A stretch of DNA of 7,052 bases from Candidatus Zhuqueibacterota bacterium (GCA_022562855.1 JADFON010000091.1:1-7052), one strand, 5' to 3'; positions 1 to 6,877 are shown, numbered from the stretch's first letter. The notes: a model not told the origin generated them from the letters alone. Made by a program: numbers and translations.

Positions 1-20
1 GCTGATTTAAGATTGTCAGG

Positions 21-36
21 ATTTTTCATGAAAAAT
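21..36. promoter_or_regulatory. Perfect 16-bp palindrome upstream of the efflux operon, candidate operator
   Basis: The sequence ATTTTTCATGAAAAAT is exactly its own reverse complement and ends 47 bp before the first start codon. A perfect 16-bp palindrome is expected about 0.1 times by chance in 7 kb of random sequence, somewhat more in AT-rich DNA. Its symmetry and position fit a binding site for a dimeric regulator of the operon, but no regulator gene is seen in the window and the site does not match an operator consensus I can name. It could also fold as a 6-bp RNA hairpin with a CATG loop; there is no GC-rich stem or following T-run to make it a good terminator. Confidence 0.35.
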
Positions 37-83
37 GCCGATAGAACTTGCATTTTTATTTCTAATGTTGTATTTTTTTGCTT

Positions 84-539
84 ATGAAAATTTTGTTTGT
101 GAAAATAATAAAGATAATTCTGGTCATGTCTATCGCTACAGCCTATGTGACCGCTTTCATGTTTTCTCCTTGGTTTCACCTGCATCCCGGTGAAGACCAT
201 GTTGATACGCCAGGAGATATATACCATTCCCATACGCCGGTCAGTACCTTTAATCCATTGGTTCAGGATAAAGATGTTATTCCTTCCCATGCAGATTTTC
301 ATACATCTTCTCAAAGTATGCAATTCGACTCTTTTTTAACCGGAGTAACCACACTTAGGACTGTTTCATTCATTACCCATTTTCAAATTGAAAGCAAAAA
401 TCAGCCGAATAATATTCCAGCGGATTTTAAAAATACCTTTGATATACAGCTCTACTATGATCTACAAAATAATTCTTTAATCTTACCACAAACAAATCTT
501 GAAATTTATTTCACAAATCTTTCCCCTCCGCTTTCTTAA
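84..539 (+). CDS. Small exported His-rich protein, first gene of the efflux operon (function unknown)
   Basis: The 151-residue product begins with a basic, strongly hydrophobic segment (about residues 3-28), which is either a signal peptide or an N-terminal membrane anchor. The remainder is soluble and should lie in the periplasm. Just after the hydrophobic segment is a histidine cluster: H32, H34, H39, H48 and H50, with D38, D41 and D45 nearby. H69, H73 and H99 follow, and there is no cysteine. Such a cluster suits binding of a divalent metal or copper, which fits the CzcCBA-like genes downstream. The C-terminus ends in a Pro-Pro motif (SPPLS), loosely recalling small proteins such as DUF2946 that sit beside copper and metal transport genes, but I cannot assign a family. 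ATG at 84 is preferred over an in-frame TTG at 78; neither has a good Shine-Dalgarno site. It lies 97 nt before the channel gene on the same strand. Gene and export signal are fairly sure; metal binding is inference. Confidence 0.75.
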   Translation: MKILFVKIIKIILVMSIATAYVTAFMFSPWFHLHPGEDHVDTPGDIYHSHTPVSTFNPLVQDKDVIPSHADFHTSSQSMQFDSFLTGVTTLRTVSFITHFQIESKNQPNNIPADFKNTFDIQLYYDLQNNSLILPQTNLEIYFTNLSPPLS

Positions 540-570
540 TTAGATCCCGTTTTTACAATCAATATAGAAG

Positions 571-627
571 TTCCTTACTCTGCATTTAAGACATTGTGCA
601 CCCTTGATCTGTACTTATTTTAAGGAG
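571..627 (+). promoter_or_regulatory. Possible long-range pairing that masks the channel gene's ribosome binding site
   Basis: TCCTTA at 572-577 is the exact reverse complement of TAAGGA at 621-626, which covers most of the AAGGAGG ribosome binding site of the channel gene. A G-U pair (571 with 627) would extend it to 7 pairs, enclosing a loop of 43 nt. In the mRNA this could hide the site and couple channel translation to ribosome traffic or another signal. The match is short and I have not folded the region, so chance is quite possible. Confidence 0.2.
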
Positions 628-628
628 G
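622..628 (+). promoter_or_regulatory. Ribosome binding site that fixes the TTG start of the channel gene
   Basis: AAGGAGG is a near-perfect Shine-Dalgarno sequence, 8 nt before the TTG at 637. It settles the start against the upstream in-frame TTG at 604, which would put this site inside the coding region and add 11 residues ahead of the signal peptide. No ATG in the frame lies close enough to serve instead. Confidence 0.85.
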
Positions 629-636
629 ATATTGCC

Positions 637-1890
637 TTGAAGGTTTATAAGCAAATCTATTCTTTCATAGTATTTATTGGATTTTTTGCTATTGTTCCGA
701 ATCAAAATGTATTCAGTCAATCGCAAACGATTTCAATGCGAGAGGCGGTAGACCGTGCTCTCACTACTCATCCGGAAATGAAAATCCAGGAATTTGCCAT
801 TGAAAATGCAATCGGAATGCATAAGAATGCATCGCTGGTTCCCAATCCGGTATTTTCGTATTACCGGGAAGACTTGGGTCTTAACGGCAAGATTCATGGA
901 GAATCGATACTATCTGCGGAATTTCCTCTCAAATTTCTCTGGACGCGTTCGGCATCAATTACCGAAGCGGAAGAAAGTATTTCTGAAGCGGAATTTATAC
1001 GCACCGATAAAATGCGTCAGATTACTTTTGCCGTACAAAAAGCATACTTAGACTACCATTATGCCAATCTTAGTCTTGACGCATGGCAGAACGCTGCAGC
1101 GATTGTTCAAAAAGCCCTCGATATAACAAACGACCGTTTAGCAGAGGGTGATGTTGCAGGATATGACCAACACCGTATAGCGTTGGAATATTTAATGTAT
1201 GCACAAGCCGAAGACAAGTCAAGAATGGAATTGGAAAACAGGCAATTTCGACTTGCATTCCTGATAGGCTTATCTAAAAAAGATCCGAATATTGAAACCG
1301 TTGACGATTTTCCCCGACAATTAACAGTGACTACCGTAGAGAACATTATTTCTCAAGCAATGGAAAACAGACCCGATCTGAAAGCAGCCAAAGCGCAATT
1401 GCGGGTCAAACAGGCGTCATTTAATATTGCCAAGAAAAATGTGTATCCGGACATCATTCTCAATGCAGGTTACAAAAAGCAGGTTGATAATACAAAGGGT
1501 TCTATAATACAACTTACGGTCGGCATTCCAATCTTTAACCGGAACCAGGGCATCATTCAAAGCGCTAATGCTCAATTAGAACAGCAGCAACCGAAAATTG
1601 AGTATATGGAGAAGCAGATATCCCTCGAAATAGAACAAGCATATAACAGGTATATTCATATTCGCAATATTATCGATCAATTCTCGCTTAATACGTATCA
1701 GGTTCCCGAACGGGTACTTGAAATCGCTCAAACGTCATATTCTGAGGGAGAAATGACTCTCATCGAACTACTTGATGCTGTACGCGCTTTTAACGAGGTA
1801 ACCCAAATGCGGTTAGAACTTTTTTTCAAATACCAATTAAGCATGTTCGAACTGGAGAACGTATCCGCTTCATCCGTGACAAGCTTTTAA
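637..1890 (+). CDS. Outer-membrane efflux channel, TolC/CzcC family
   Basis: The product is the outer-membrane exit duct of the tripartite efflux complex, docking with the adaptor encoded next. It has 417 residues, normal for CzcC-like factors. A signal peptide covers residues 1-27 with a likely signal peptidase I site after VFS (25-27); there is no lipobox cysteine, so unlike many outer-membrane factors it is probably not a lipoprotein. Two outer-membrane efflux protein (OEP) repeats follow, about 31-225 and 234-412. Each opens with the typical amphipathic helix (ISMREAVDRALTTHPEMK; VENIISQAMENRPDLKAAKA) and contains long helices rich in Ala, Glu and Gln. The end carries the hallmark of the metal-efflux branch, a YSEGEMTLIELLDAVRAF-like stretch before the last helix. 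Start is TTG, supported by the AAGGAGG site 8 nt upstream. The adaptor begins 36 nt after the stop. The family call is firm; metal rather than another substrate is inferred from the neighbours. Confidence 0.92.
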   Translation: MKVYKQIYSFIVFIGFFAIVPNQNVFSQSQTISMREAVDRALTTHPEMKIQEFAIENAIGMHKNASLVPNPVFSYYREDLGLNGKIHGESILSAEFPLKFLWTRSASITEAEESISEAEFIRTDKMRQITFAVQKAYLDYHYANLSLDAWQNAAAIVQKALDITNDRLAEGDVAGYDQHRIALEYLMYAQAEDKSRMELENRQFRLAFLIGLSKKDPNIETVDDFPRQLTVTTVENIISQAMENRPDLKAAKAQLRVKQASFNIAKKNVYPDIILNAGYKKQVDNTKGSIIQLTVGIPIFNRNQGIIQSANAQLEQQQPKIEYMEKQISLEIEQAYNRYIHIRNIIDQFSLNTYQVPERVLEIAQTSYSEGEMTLIELLDAVRAFNEVTQMRLELFFKYQLSMFELENVSASSVTSF

Positions 1891-1913
1891 CAATTGTTAC
1901 TATTTCATTTAAC

Positions 1914-1920
1914 GAGAGGA
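1914..1920 (+). promoter_or_regulatory. Ribosome binding site of the adaptor gene
   Basis: GAGAGGA lies 6 nt before the ATG at 1927. It supports that start over an in-frame TTG at 1894, which lacks such a site and would place 11 extra residues before a normal lipoprotein signal peptide. Confidence 0.75.
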
Positions 1921-1926
1921 ACTGAC

Positions 1927-3459
1927 ATGTCAAAATTTATAAGTTATTTTTTGACCTTAATTTTCTTATCTGTATTGGTAAGCTGCAAAGCTGTTGAAGT
2001 ATTAGATGTGGCTTCCGAACCGGAAGACGAAGGCACTTCCGTTACACTTTGGACGGAAAAAACGGAGCTGTTTCTGGAATACCCAACGTTAATAGTGGGT
2101 GAAGAAGCGGCATTTGCCGCCCATTTAACCGATATTAAAAATTTCGAACCCGTTACACAAGGTAAACTTACTTCCACGTTTACAAGCGAGGATGGCGTTG
2201 TAATTTCAAACGTTGCGGAAACGCCAAGTTATCCCGGGATTTTCAGACCGGTTATTACTTTTTCAAAAGCCGGGATATATGAGATGGAACTCCGTTTGGA
2301 AGGACCACAGGTGGAAGATATAATAGTAGTAAAAGATGTGCTCGTATATGCAAATAAATCCGACGTGCCTCTTCCCGGATCACCACCGGATGATGATTTA
2401 ATCACTTTTCTGAAAGAGCAGCAGTGGAATATTGATTTTAAGACAGAACCTGTAAGAAAAAATGAACTCATGGCATCCATTCGAGCAGTAGGAGAGATTA
2501 TGTCGGATCATCAGATGCATGCCGAAGTACCGGCGCCCATTAACGGCTTTATTCTTTCTTATCAGAATACCAATATTCCTTCTCAAGGATCATGGGTTTC
2601 CAAAGGTGATGTATTGGCAGTTATTTCGCCGCCGGCAACTATTGAAAACAGCCTTTTGGCTATACGGACAGAATATCTTCTTAGCGAGGCAGAATACGAA
2701 AGAACCGAACGCCTTTTTAAAAAACAGGCAGTTCCTGCAAAACGGTTCGATGAGGCAAAATTGCTGTTCGAAGCCCATAAAGCTAACTTTGACGCTTTAA
2801 CAAAACAAATTGATTTTAACATTAATGGTAATGACGGTGATAAAGTTTCCATTCACTACCAATTAATGGCGCCCATCGATGGTTTTGTGGAGGAACTTCA
2901 TTTCCATATAGGACAAAATGTAAAAACAGGTGAAAATCTCTTTACTCTAACAAATCTCGAAACCGTATTGCTGAAAGCGAATGTTCCGGTATCGCACATA
3001 TCCGGTTTGCAGTCTACTCATAATGCATCATTCAAAGTAGAAGGATATGAAGAAGAGTTCGAAGTTGCCAAATTAAATGGAAAACTCGTTTCGATTGGCA
3101 ATATTGTTAATGAAAAATCCCGTACTGTCCCGGTCATTTATGAACTCAAAAACCCCGGGAATAAATTAAAAATCGGAATGTTTGCCGAAGTATCGGTTAA
3201 GATTGGAGAATCATCCGAAATGTTATCGATTCCCAATTCCGCGATACTTGACGAAGATGGAACACCTATAGTATATGTCCATATTTCGGGTGAAGCATTC
3301 GCCAAACGAATCTTGAAGACAGGAATTTCCGACAGAGGATATACACAGGTCTTAGAAGGTCTTCTTGAGGGAGAACGAGTCGTAACGATTGGAGCTTATC
3401 AGGTTAGGTTGGCGTCCTTATCGACATCTGTGCCGGTAGGGCATGGGCATGAACATTAA
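1927..3459 (+). CDS. Periplasmic adaptor lipoprotein (HlyD/CzcB/CusB type) with extra N-terminal Ig-like domain and His tail
   Basis: This 510-residue membrane-fusion protein should link the RND pump to the outer-membrane channel. A lipoprotein signal ends in lipobox LVSC, making Cys20 the lipid-anchored residue. Residues about 38-142 form an all-beta, Ig-like segment resembling the YtkA/FixH-like domain (note the SYPGIFRPVITFSKAGIYEMEL stretch, 101-122). A Pro-rich linker follows at about 145-165. The standard adaptor core comes next: first half of the lipoyl domain (about 196-235, APINGFI), an alpha-helical hairpin of roughly 60 residues (236-298), second half of the lipoyl domain (308-345, MAPIDGFVEEL), a beta-barrel (346-427) and a membrane-proximal domain (430-500). 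The protein ends in GHGHEH, a compact histidine tail that could bind metal. The extra domain makes it longer than the roughly 350-400 residues of ordinary adaptors. The gene sits 36 nt after the channel gene and 53 nt before the pump gene. Adaptor identity is firm; the Ig-like family name is from memory of its pattern. Confidence 0.93.
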   Translation: MSKFISYFLTLIFLSVLVSCKAVEVLDVASEPEDEGTSVTLWTEKTELFLEYPTLIVGEEAAFAAHLTDIKNFEPVTQGKLTSTFTSEDGVVISNVAETPSYPGIFRPVITFSKAGIYEMELRLEGPQVEDIIVVKDVLVYANKSDVPLPGSPPDDDLITFLKEQQWNIDFKTEPVRKNELMASIRAVGEIMSDHQMHAEVPAPINGFILSYQNTNIPSQGSWVSKGDVLAVISPPATIENSLLAIRTEYLLSEAEYERTERLFKKQAVPAKRFDEAKLLFEAHKANFDALTKQIDFNINGNDGDKVSIHYQLMAPIDGFVEELHFHIGQNVKTGENLFTLTNLETVLLKANVPVSHISGLQSTHNASFKVEGYEEEFEVAKLNGKLVSIGNIVNEKSRTVPVIYELKNPGNKLKIGMFAEVSVKIGESSEMLSIPNSAILDEDGTPIVYVHISGEAFAKRILKTGISDRGYTQVLEGLLEGERVVTIGAYQVRLASLSTSVPVGHGHEH

Positions 3460-3466
3460 TTTAGAT

Positions 3467-3495
3467 TTGACAACCTAATACCTCTGTATTATTGA
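3467..3495 (+). promoter_or_regulatory. Weak candidate internal promoter ahead of the pump gene
   Basis: The gap between adaptor and pump contains a perfect TTGACA (3467-3472). Possible -10 boxes are TATTGA at 3490-3495 (spacer 17, only 3 of 6 matching) or TATTAT at 3487-3492 (5 of 6 matching, but spacer 14, shorter than normal). Either could give extra pump transcript, but neither is a clean sigma-70 promoter, and the consensus may not apply if this is a Bacteroidota relative. Confidence 0.22.
3476..3491 (+). promoter_or_regulatory. Small RNA hairpin between adaptor and pump genes
   Basis: TAATAC and GTATTA are perfect inverted repeats separated by CTCT, giving a 6-bp stem with a 4-nt loop that ends 9 nt before the pump gene's ribosome binding site. 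It is AT-rich and has no T-run after it, so it is a poor terminator. It may affect mRNA processing or relative translation of adaptor and pump, or be a chance dyad. Confidence 0.3.
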
Positions 3496-3500
3496 TTGTT

Positions 3501-3506
3501 AAGGAG
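3501..3506 (+). promoter_or_regulatory. Ribosome binding site of the pump gene
   Basis: AAGGAG lies 6 nt before the ATG at 3513 and decides the start against an in-frame TTG at 3492, which would precede this site and add seven residues before the typical RND N-terminus MFDKLIKISLENR. Confidence 0.85.
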
Positions 3507-3512
3507 ATAAAA

Positions 3513-6500
3513 ATGTTTGATAAACTTATAAAAATCTCACTGGAAAATAGACTTATTGTTTTGTGGCTTGCTCTATTATTGCTTATTAGCGGCACAGTAA
3601 TAGCAATCTATCTTCCGGTAGATGTTTTTCCCGATTTGACTGCGCCTACTGTTACCGTAATTACCGAAGCGCATGGTATGGCAGCCGAAGAAGTAGAAAT
3701 CCTGGTGACATTTCCTATTGAAACTGCGGTAAACGGGGCGACAGGCGTACGGCGTGTACGTTCTTCCAGCGCGGCGGGTATTTCGATTGTATGGGTCGAA
3801 TTTGATTGGGGCACAGACATATATATTGCACGTCAAATCGTCAACGAAAAACTGCAAATCGCCGGAGCCTCACTTCCCAAAGGCGTTGAACGTCCGATTC
3901 TTGCTCCGATATCTTCTATAATGGGTGAGATAATGCTCATCAGCATTACCAATAAAGAATCAGGAGAGGGTCAAAAACTGAGCGACATGGAATTGCGGTC
4001 GTTTGCCGATTGGACAATTCGACGCAGGCTGCTTTCTGTTCCGGGTGTATCACAGGTTGTACCGATTGGCGGAGAAGTGAAACAATACCAGGTACTGGTC
4101 TCACCGGAAAAACTCGTTGCATACGACATTTCACTTAACGAGGTTCTAAGGGCAGCAGAGGCAAGCAACATGAACTCGTCCGGCGGTTCTTATATGGACG
4201 CCGGACAGGAATATCTCATTCGCGGTATCGGACGTGTGCGGAATCTGGACGATCTTGCAAACTCTGTCATTACCATGCGCGGCGGATTACCGGTGTTAAT
4301 TCGCAACGTGGCTGAGGTTAAAATCGGACCGGCGATTAAATTCGGCGACGGGTCGGTAAATGCAAGTCCGGCGGTAATTATTATGATACAGAAACAGCCC
4401 AACGCCAATACCATCGAATTAACCGAACGGATCGAAAGTACTATTGCCGGAATTCAAAGCGTTATGTCTCAAGATATTGAGATAAACACTACTATTTTTC
4501 GTCAAAGTGATTTCATCCATGTTGCCATCGATAACGTCGTTGAAGCATTATATATTGGGGCGATTTTAGTGATATTTGTGCTGTTCTTTTTTCTCGGAAA
4601 TATTCGTACAACGTTGATCTCCGCTACGGCAATTCCACTTTCGCTTGCCGTCACTATTATCGTTTTTTATTTCTATGAAATGACAATTAATACCATGACG
4701 CTTGGCGGAATTGCAATTGCCATAGGAGTACTCGTCGATGATGCAATAATATATGTCGAAAATGTTTTCCGGCGGTTAAAGGAGAATTATCATAGATCAG
4801 GAGAAGCGAAACGCGCGTCTATTAAAATAATTTTTGAAGCGTCTAAAGAAATCCGCGCACCGATGGTGAATGCCACTTTCATAATAATAATTGTTTTCAT
4901 GCCGCTGTATTTCCTTGGCGGCGTCGAAGGAAGGTTATTGCGTCCCCTGGGGATTGCCTATATAACATCGATTTTTGCATCGCTGCTTGTTGCGGTCACC
5001 GTAACCCCGGCATTATGCGCTTATTTTTTGCCAAAAGCCAATTTTATAAAAAAGGAAGGAGATAGCTGGCTTGTAACACGATTGAAAAAAGTCTATAGTA
5101 AAATACTAAATTACGTTCTGCGTTTTCCCAAATCGGTGTTTATTTCCGCCGCCGTGTTCCTTATCCTGACGGTTGCTGTTCTGCCATTTCTCGGCAGAGC
5201 GTTTCTACCTGAATTCAATGAAGGTTCGCTTACGATCAGCGTTCTTACAGTTCCCGGCACCTCTCTTGACGAATCCAATAAAATCGGTCAACTGGCTGAA
5301 CAAATATTACTATCCCATCCGGAAATAAAATCTACCGCACGACGCACAGGACGTGCAGAACTCGATGAACACGCCCAGGGCGTTAACGCCGCCGAACTTG
5401 ACGCCCGTTTTGAACTCAACGGTAAGGACAAAGAGGTATTTCTTGATGAATTACGCAGTTCTCTTTCAATCATTCCCGGTACAAATATAACTATAGGTCA
5501 ACCTATCGGTCACCGGATTGACCACATGCTTTCCGGAACGCGCGCAAATATTGCGGTCAAGATATTCGGTCCCGACCTCTACCGGCTTCGTACCCTTGCA
5601 GAGAGTGTTCGAGAACAAATGGAAGGGGTTTTGGGCATTGTAGATTTAGCCGTAGAACAACAGGTTGACGTACCCCAGGTAAGGATAAAAGCCAACCGCA
5701 GCGCCATGGCAACCTATGGCGTATCGGTCGGCGACCTTGCTGAAGCCATAGACGTTGCATTTTACGGTGAAAAAGTATCGCAGATTTTAGAAGGTCAGGA
5801 AAGTTATGATCTGATTGTGAGGTTTAATGAACAAAATAGGGGTAACATCGAACGCATTAGAACTGCATTATTCGATACTCCTCTTGGTCCGAAGGTTCAG
5901 CTTAGACAACTTGCTGACGTTGTTTATGAAAAAGGTCCGAATACGATAAGCCGTGAAAACGTTCAGCGTAAAATTGTGGTACAGGCGAATGTATCGGGTC
6001 GTGACTTGCGCAGCGTAATAAACGACGTTAAATCAAATTTGAGTCAAAATGTTTCCTTTCCGCCAGGGTATTATGTCGAATTTGGGGGTCAATTCGAAAG
6101 TGAACAGGCTGCGACACGTTTATTGACCTTTCTCAGCATTATATCCATCGGCGCAATATTTATGATCCTTTACGCTCAGTTTGGAGCCTTTCGACAGGCG
6201 TTACTCATCATGATCAACCTGCCGTTAGCGCTTATAGGCGGGGTTTGGGCGGTGTATTTTACCGATGGAATTATCAGCATAGCGTCACTCGTTGGATTCA
6301 TCACCCTCTTCGGCATCGCTACCCGGAACGGGATTCTAATGATCGCGCATTATAATCATCTATTAAAAGAAGGTAAACCGCTCCGTGAAGCTATCGTACA
6401 AGGTTCATTAGAAAGATTAAACCCTATCCTGATGACTGCGCTCGCCGCCGGTCTCGGTCTAATACCGTTGGCGTTTGGCGGAGGCGAACCCGGCAAAGAA

Positions 6501-6611
6501 ATTCAAACGCCGATGGCTATCGTTATTCTCGGTGGATTGTTTAGTTCTACTGCTCTCAATATGATCGTAATTCCGAGTCTATTTTATAAATTTGGGATAA
6601 GTAAAAAATAA
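3513..6611 (+). CDS. RND efflux pump, inner-membrane permease, CzcA/CusA-like
   Basis: This 1032-residue proton antiporter is the motor of the operon, exporting substrate through the adaptor and channel encoded just before it. The RND layout is complete: TM1 (about 14-34), a first large periplasmic porter/docking loop opening with FPDLTAPTVTV, TM2-TM6 (about 345-507), TM7 (541-560), a second periplasmic loop, and TM8-TM12 (about 870-1028). The TM4 relay motif VDDAIIYVEN places D409-D410 and E416. R938 in TM10 (ATRNGILM) occupies the place of AcrB Lys940 by my alignment. CusA's Glu939 and Lys984 seem replaced by Arg and Ile. The CusA methionine triad (Met573, Met623, Met672) aligns by eye to S576, E628 and H671, with M672 adjacent. 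This argues against a CusA-style Cu(I)/Ag(I) site and leaves a divalent metal as the likeliest substrate, without proof. Overall similarity, gene order and His-rich neighbours favour the heavy-metal branch. No frameshift or truncation is seen. Family is firm, substrate is not. Confidence 0.93.
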   Translation: MFDKLIKISLENRLIVLWLALLLLISGTVIAIYLPVDVFPDLTAPTVTVITEAHGMAAEEVEILVTFPIETAVNGATGVRRVRSSSAAGISIVWVEFDWGTDIYIARQIVNEKLQIAGASLPKGVERPILAPISSIMGEIMLISITNKESGEGQKLSDMELRSFADWTIRRRLLSVPGVSQVVPIGGEVKQYQVLVSPEKLVAYDISLNEVLRAAEASNMNSSGGSYMDAGQEYLIRGIGRVRNLDDLANSVITMRGGLPVLIRNVAEVKIGPAIKFGDGSVNASPAVIIMIQKQPNANTIELTERIESTIAGIQSVMSQDIEINTTIFRQSDFIHVAIDNVVEALYIGAILVIFVLFFFLGNIRTTLISATAIPLSLAVTIIVFYFYEMTINTMTLGGIAIAIGVLVDDAIIYVENVFRRLKENYHRSGEAKRASIKIIFEASKEIRAPMVNATFIIIIVFMPLYFLGGVEGRLLRPLGIAYITSIFASLLVAVTVTPALCAYFLPKANFIKKEGDSWLVTRLKKVYSKILNYVLRFPKSVFISAAVFLILTVAVLPFLGRAFLPEFNEGSLTISVLTVPGTSLDESNKIGQLAEQILLSHPEIKSTARRTGRAELDEHAQGVNAAELDARFELNGKDKEVFLDELRSSLSIIPGTNITIGQPIGHRIDHMLSGTRANIAVKIFGPDLYRLRTLAESVREQMEGVLGIVDLAVEQQVDVPQVRIKANRSAMATYGVSVGDLAEAIDVAFYGEKVSQILEGQESYDLIVRFNEQNRGNIERIRTALFDTPLGPKVQLRQLADVVYEKGPNTISRENVQRKIVVQANVSGRDLRSVINDVKSNLSQNVSFPPGYYVEFGGQFESEQAATRLLTFLSIISIGAIFMILYAQFGAFRQALLIMINLPLALIGGVWAVYFTDGIISIASLVGFITLFGIATRNGILMIAHYNHLLKEGKPLREAIVQGSLERLNPILMTALAAGLGLIPLAFGGGEPGKEIQTPMAIVILGGLFSSTALNMIVIPSLFYKFGISKK

Positions 6612-6877
6612 GGTTCATCTGTATTGCTTTTTCATAATCTATTTTGATAGGTGTGTGGCGCCACAATCTATACACTTTCTATCGGTTCTAATTTTGCAAC
6701 TGCAGGAATTATGTCATTTATTTGTGCTTAATACAAACTAATTCTTCGAAGGACCAAAGATAATAACCCCTTCATAAATTTGTTGCATTTGTGCCAAAAA
6801 TGGGGGTAAAAAATTGTTACTAATGGAAAGATGTAATTCGTTGTGAATAAATATGATACGTTGTTAATTCTGAGGTT
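6612..6877. other. Non-coding gap of 266 bp after the pump gene
   Basis: I find no convincing gene on either strand; a 76-codon minus-strand frame that crosses this gap and the next gene has no family features. There is no clear rho-independent terminator for the efflux operon: no GC-rich stem followed by a T-run. The notable structure is the dyad at 6647-6671. A TATGAT at 6852-6857 could be the -10 box of the next gene, but no matching -35 sequence is found 16-18 bp upstream. Confidence 0.6.
6647..6671. promoter_or_regulatory. GC-rich palindrome inside a looser dyad, possible protein-binding site
   Basis: TGTGGCGCCACA (6654-6665) is a perfect 12-bp palindrome. It is flanked by ATAG (6647-6650) and CTAT (6668-6671), inverted copies set 3 and 2 nt away. 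The core stands out from its AT-rich surroundings. It starts 35 nt past the pump stop codon. With no loop and no T-run it is a poor terminator and looks more like a binding site for a dimeric protein, perhaps for the gene beginning at 6878. A 12-bp palindrome is expected once or twice in 7 kb by chance. Confidence 0.28.

Noticed and set aside
48-76. TTGCAT and TATTTT with 17-bp spacing as a promoter for the first gene
   Set aside because: Only 3 of 6 and 4 of 6 positions match in a T-rich stretch, and transcription would begin almost at the start codon. Not strong enough to annotate.
1-87. Plus-strand frame 1 open from the left edge to TGA at 85-87, overlapping the ATG at 84 as ATGA
   Set aside because: The overlap resembles translational coupling, but the 28 visible residues are of low complexity and unlike a protein tail I recognise. 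An open run this short is common by chance. It can only be judged with upstream sequence.
1888-1899. 12-bp palindrome TAACAATTGTTA at the end of the channel gene
   Set aside because: It is AT-rich, overlaps the stop codon, and one or two palindromes of this length are expected by chance in the window.
637-6611. Calling the operon cusCBA (copper/silver) or czcCBA (cobalt/zinc/cadmium) by name
   Set aside because: Gene order fits both, but the CusA methionine site is absent and the CzcA TM4 aspartate pattern differs, so a specific gene symbol would overstate what the sequence shows.
6764-6809. CCCC and GGGG runs about 30 nt apart as a terminator stem
   Set aside because: Only about 5 continuous pairs with a mismatch beyond, a loop near 32 nt, and an A-run instead of a T-run after it.
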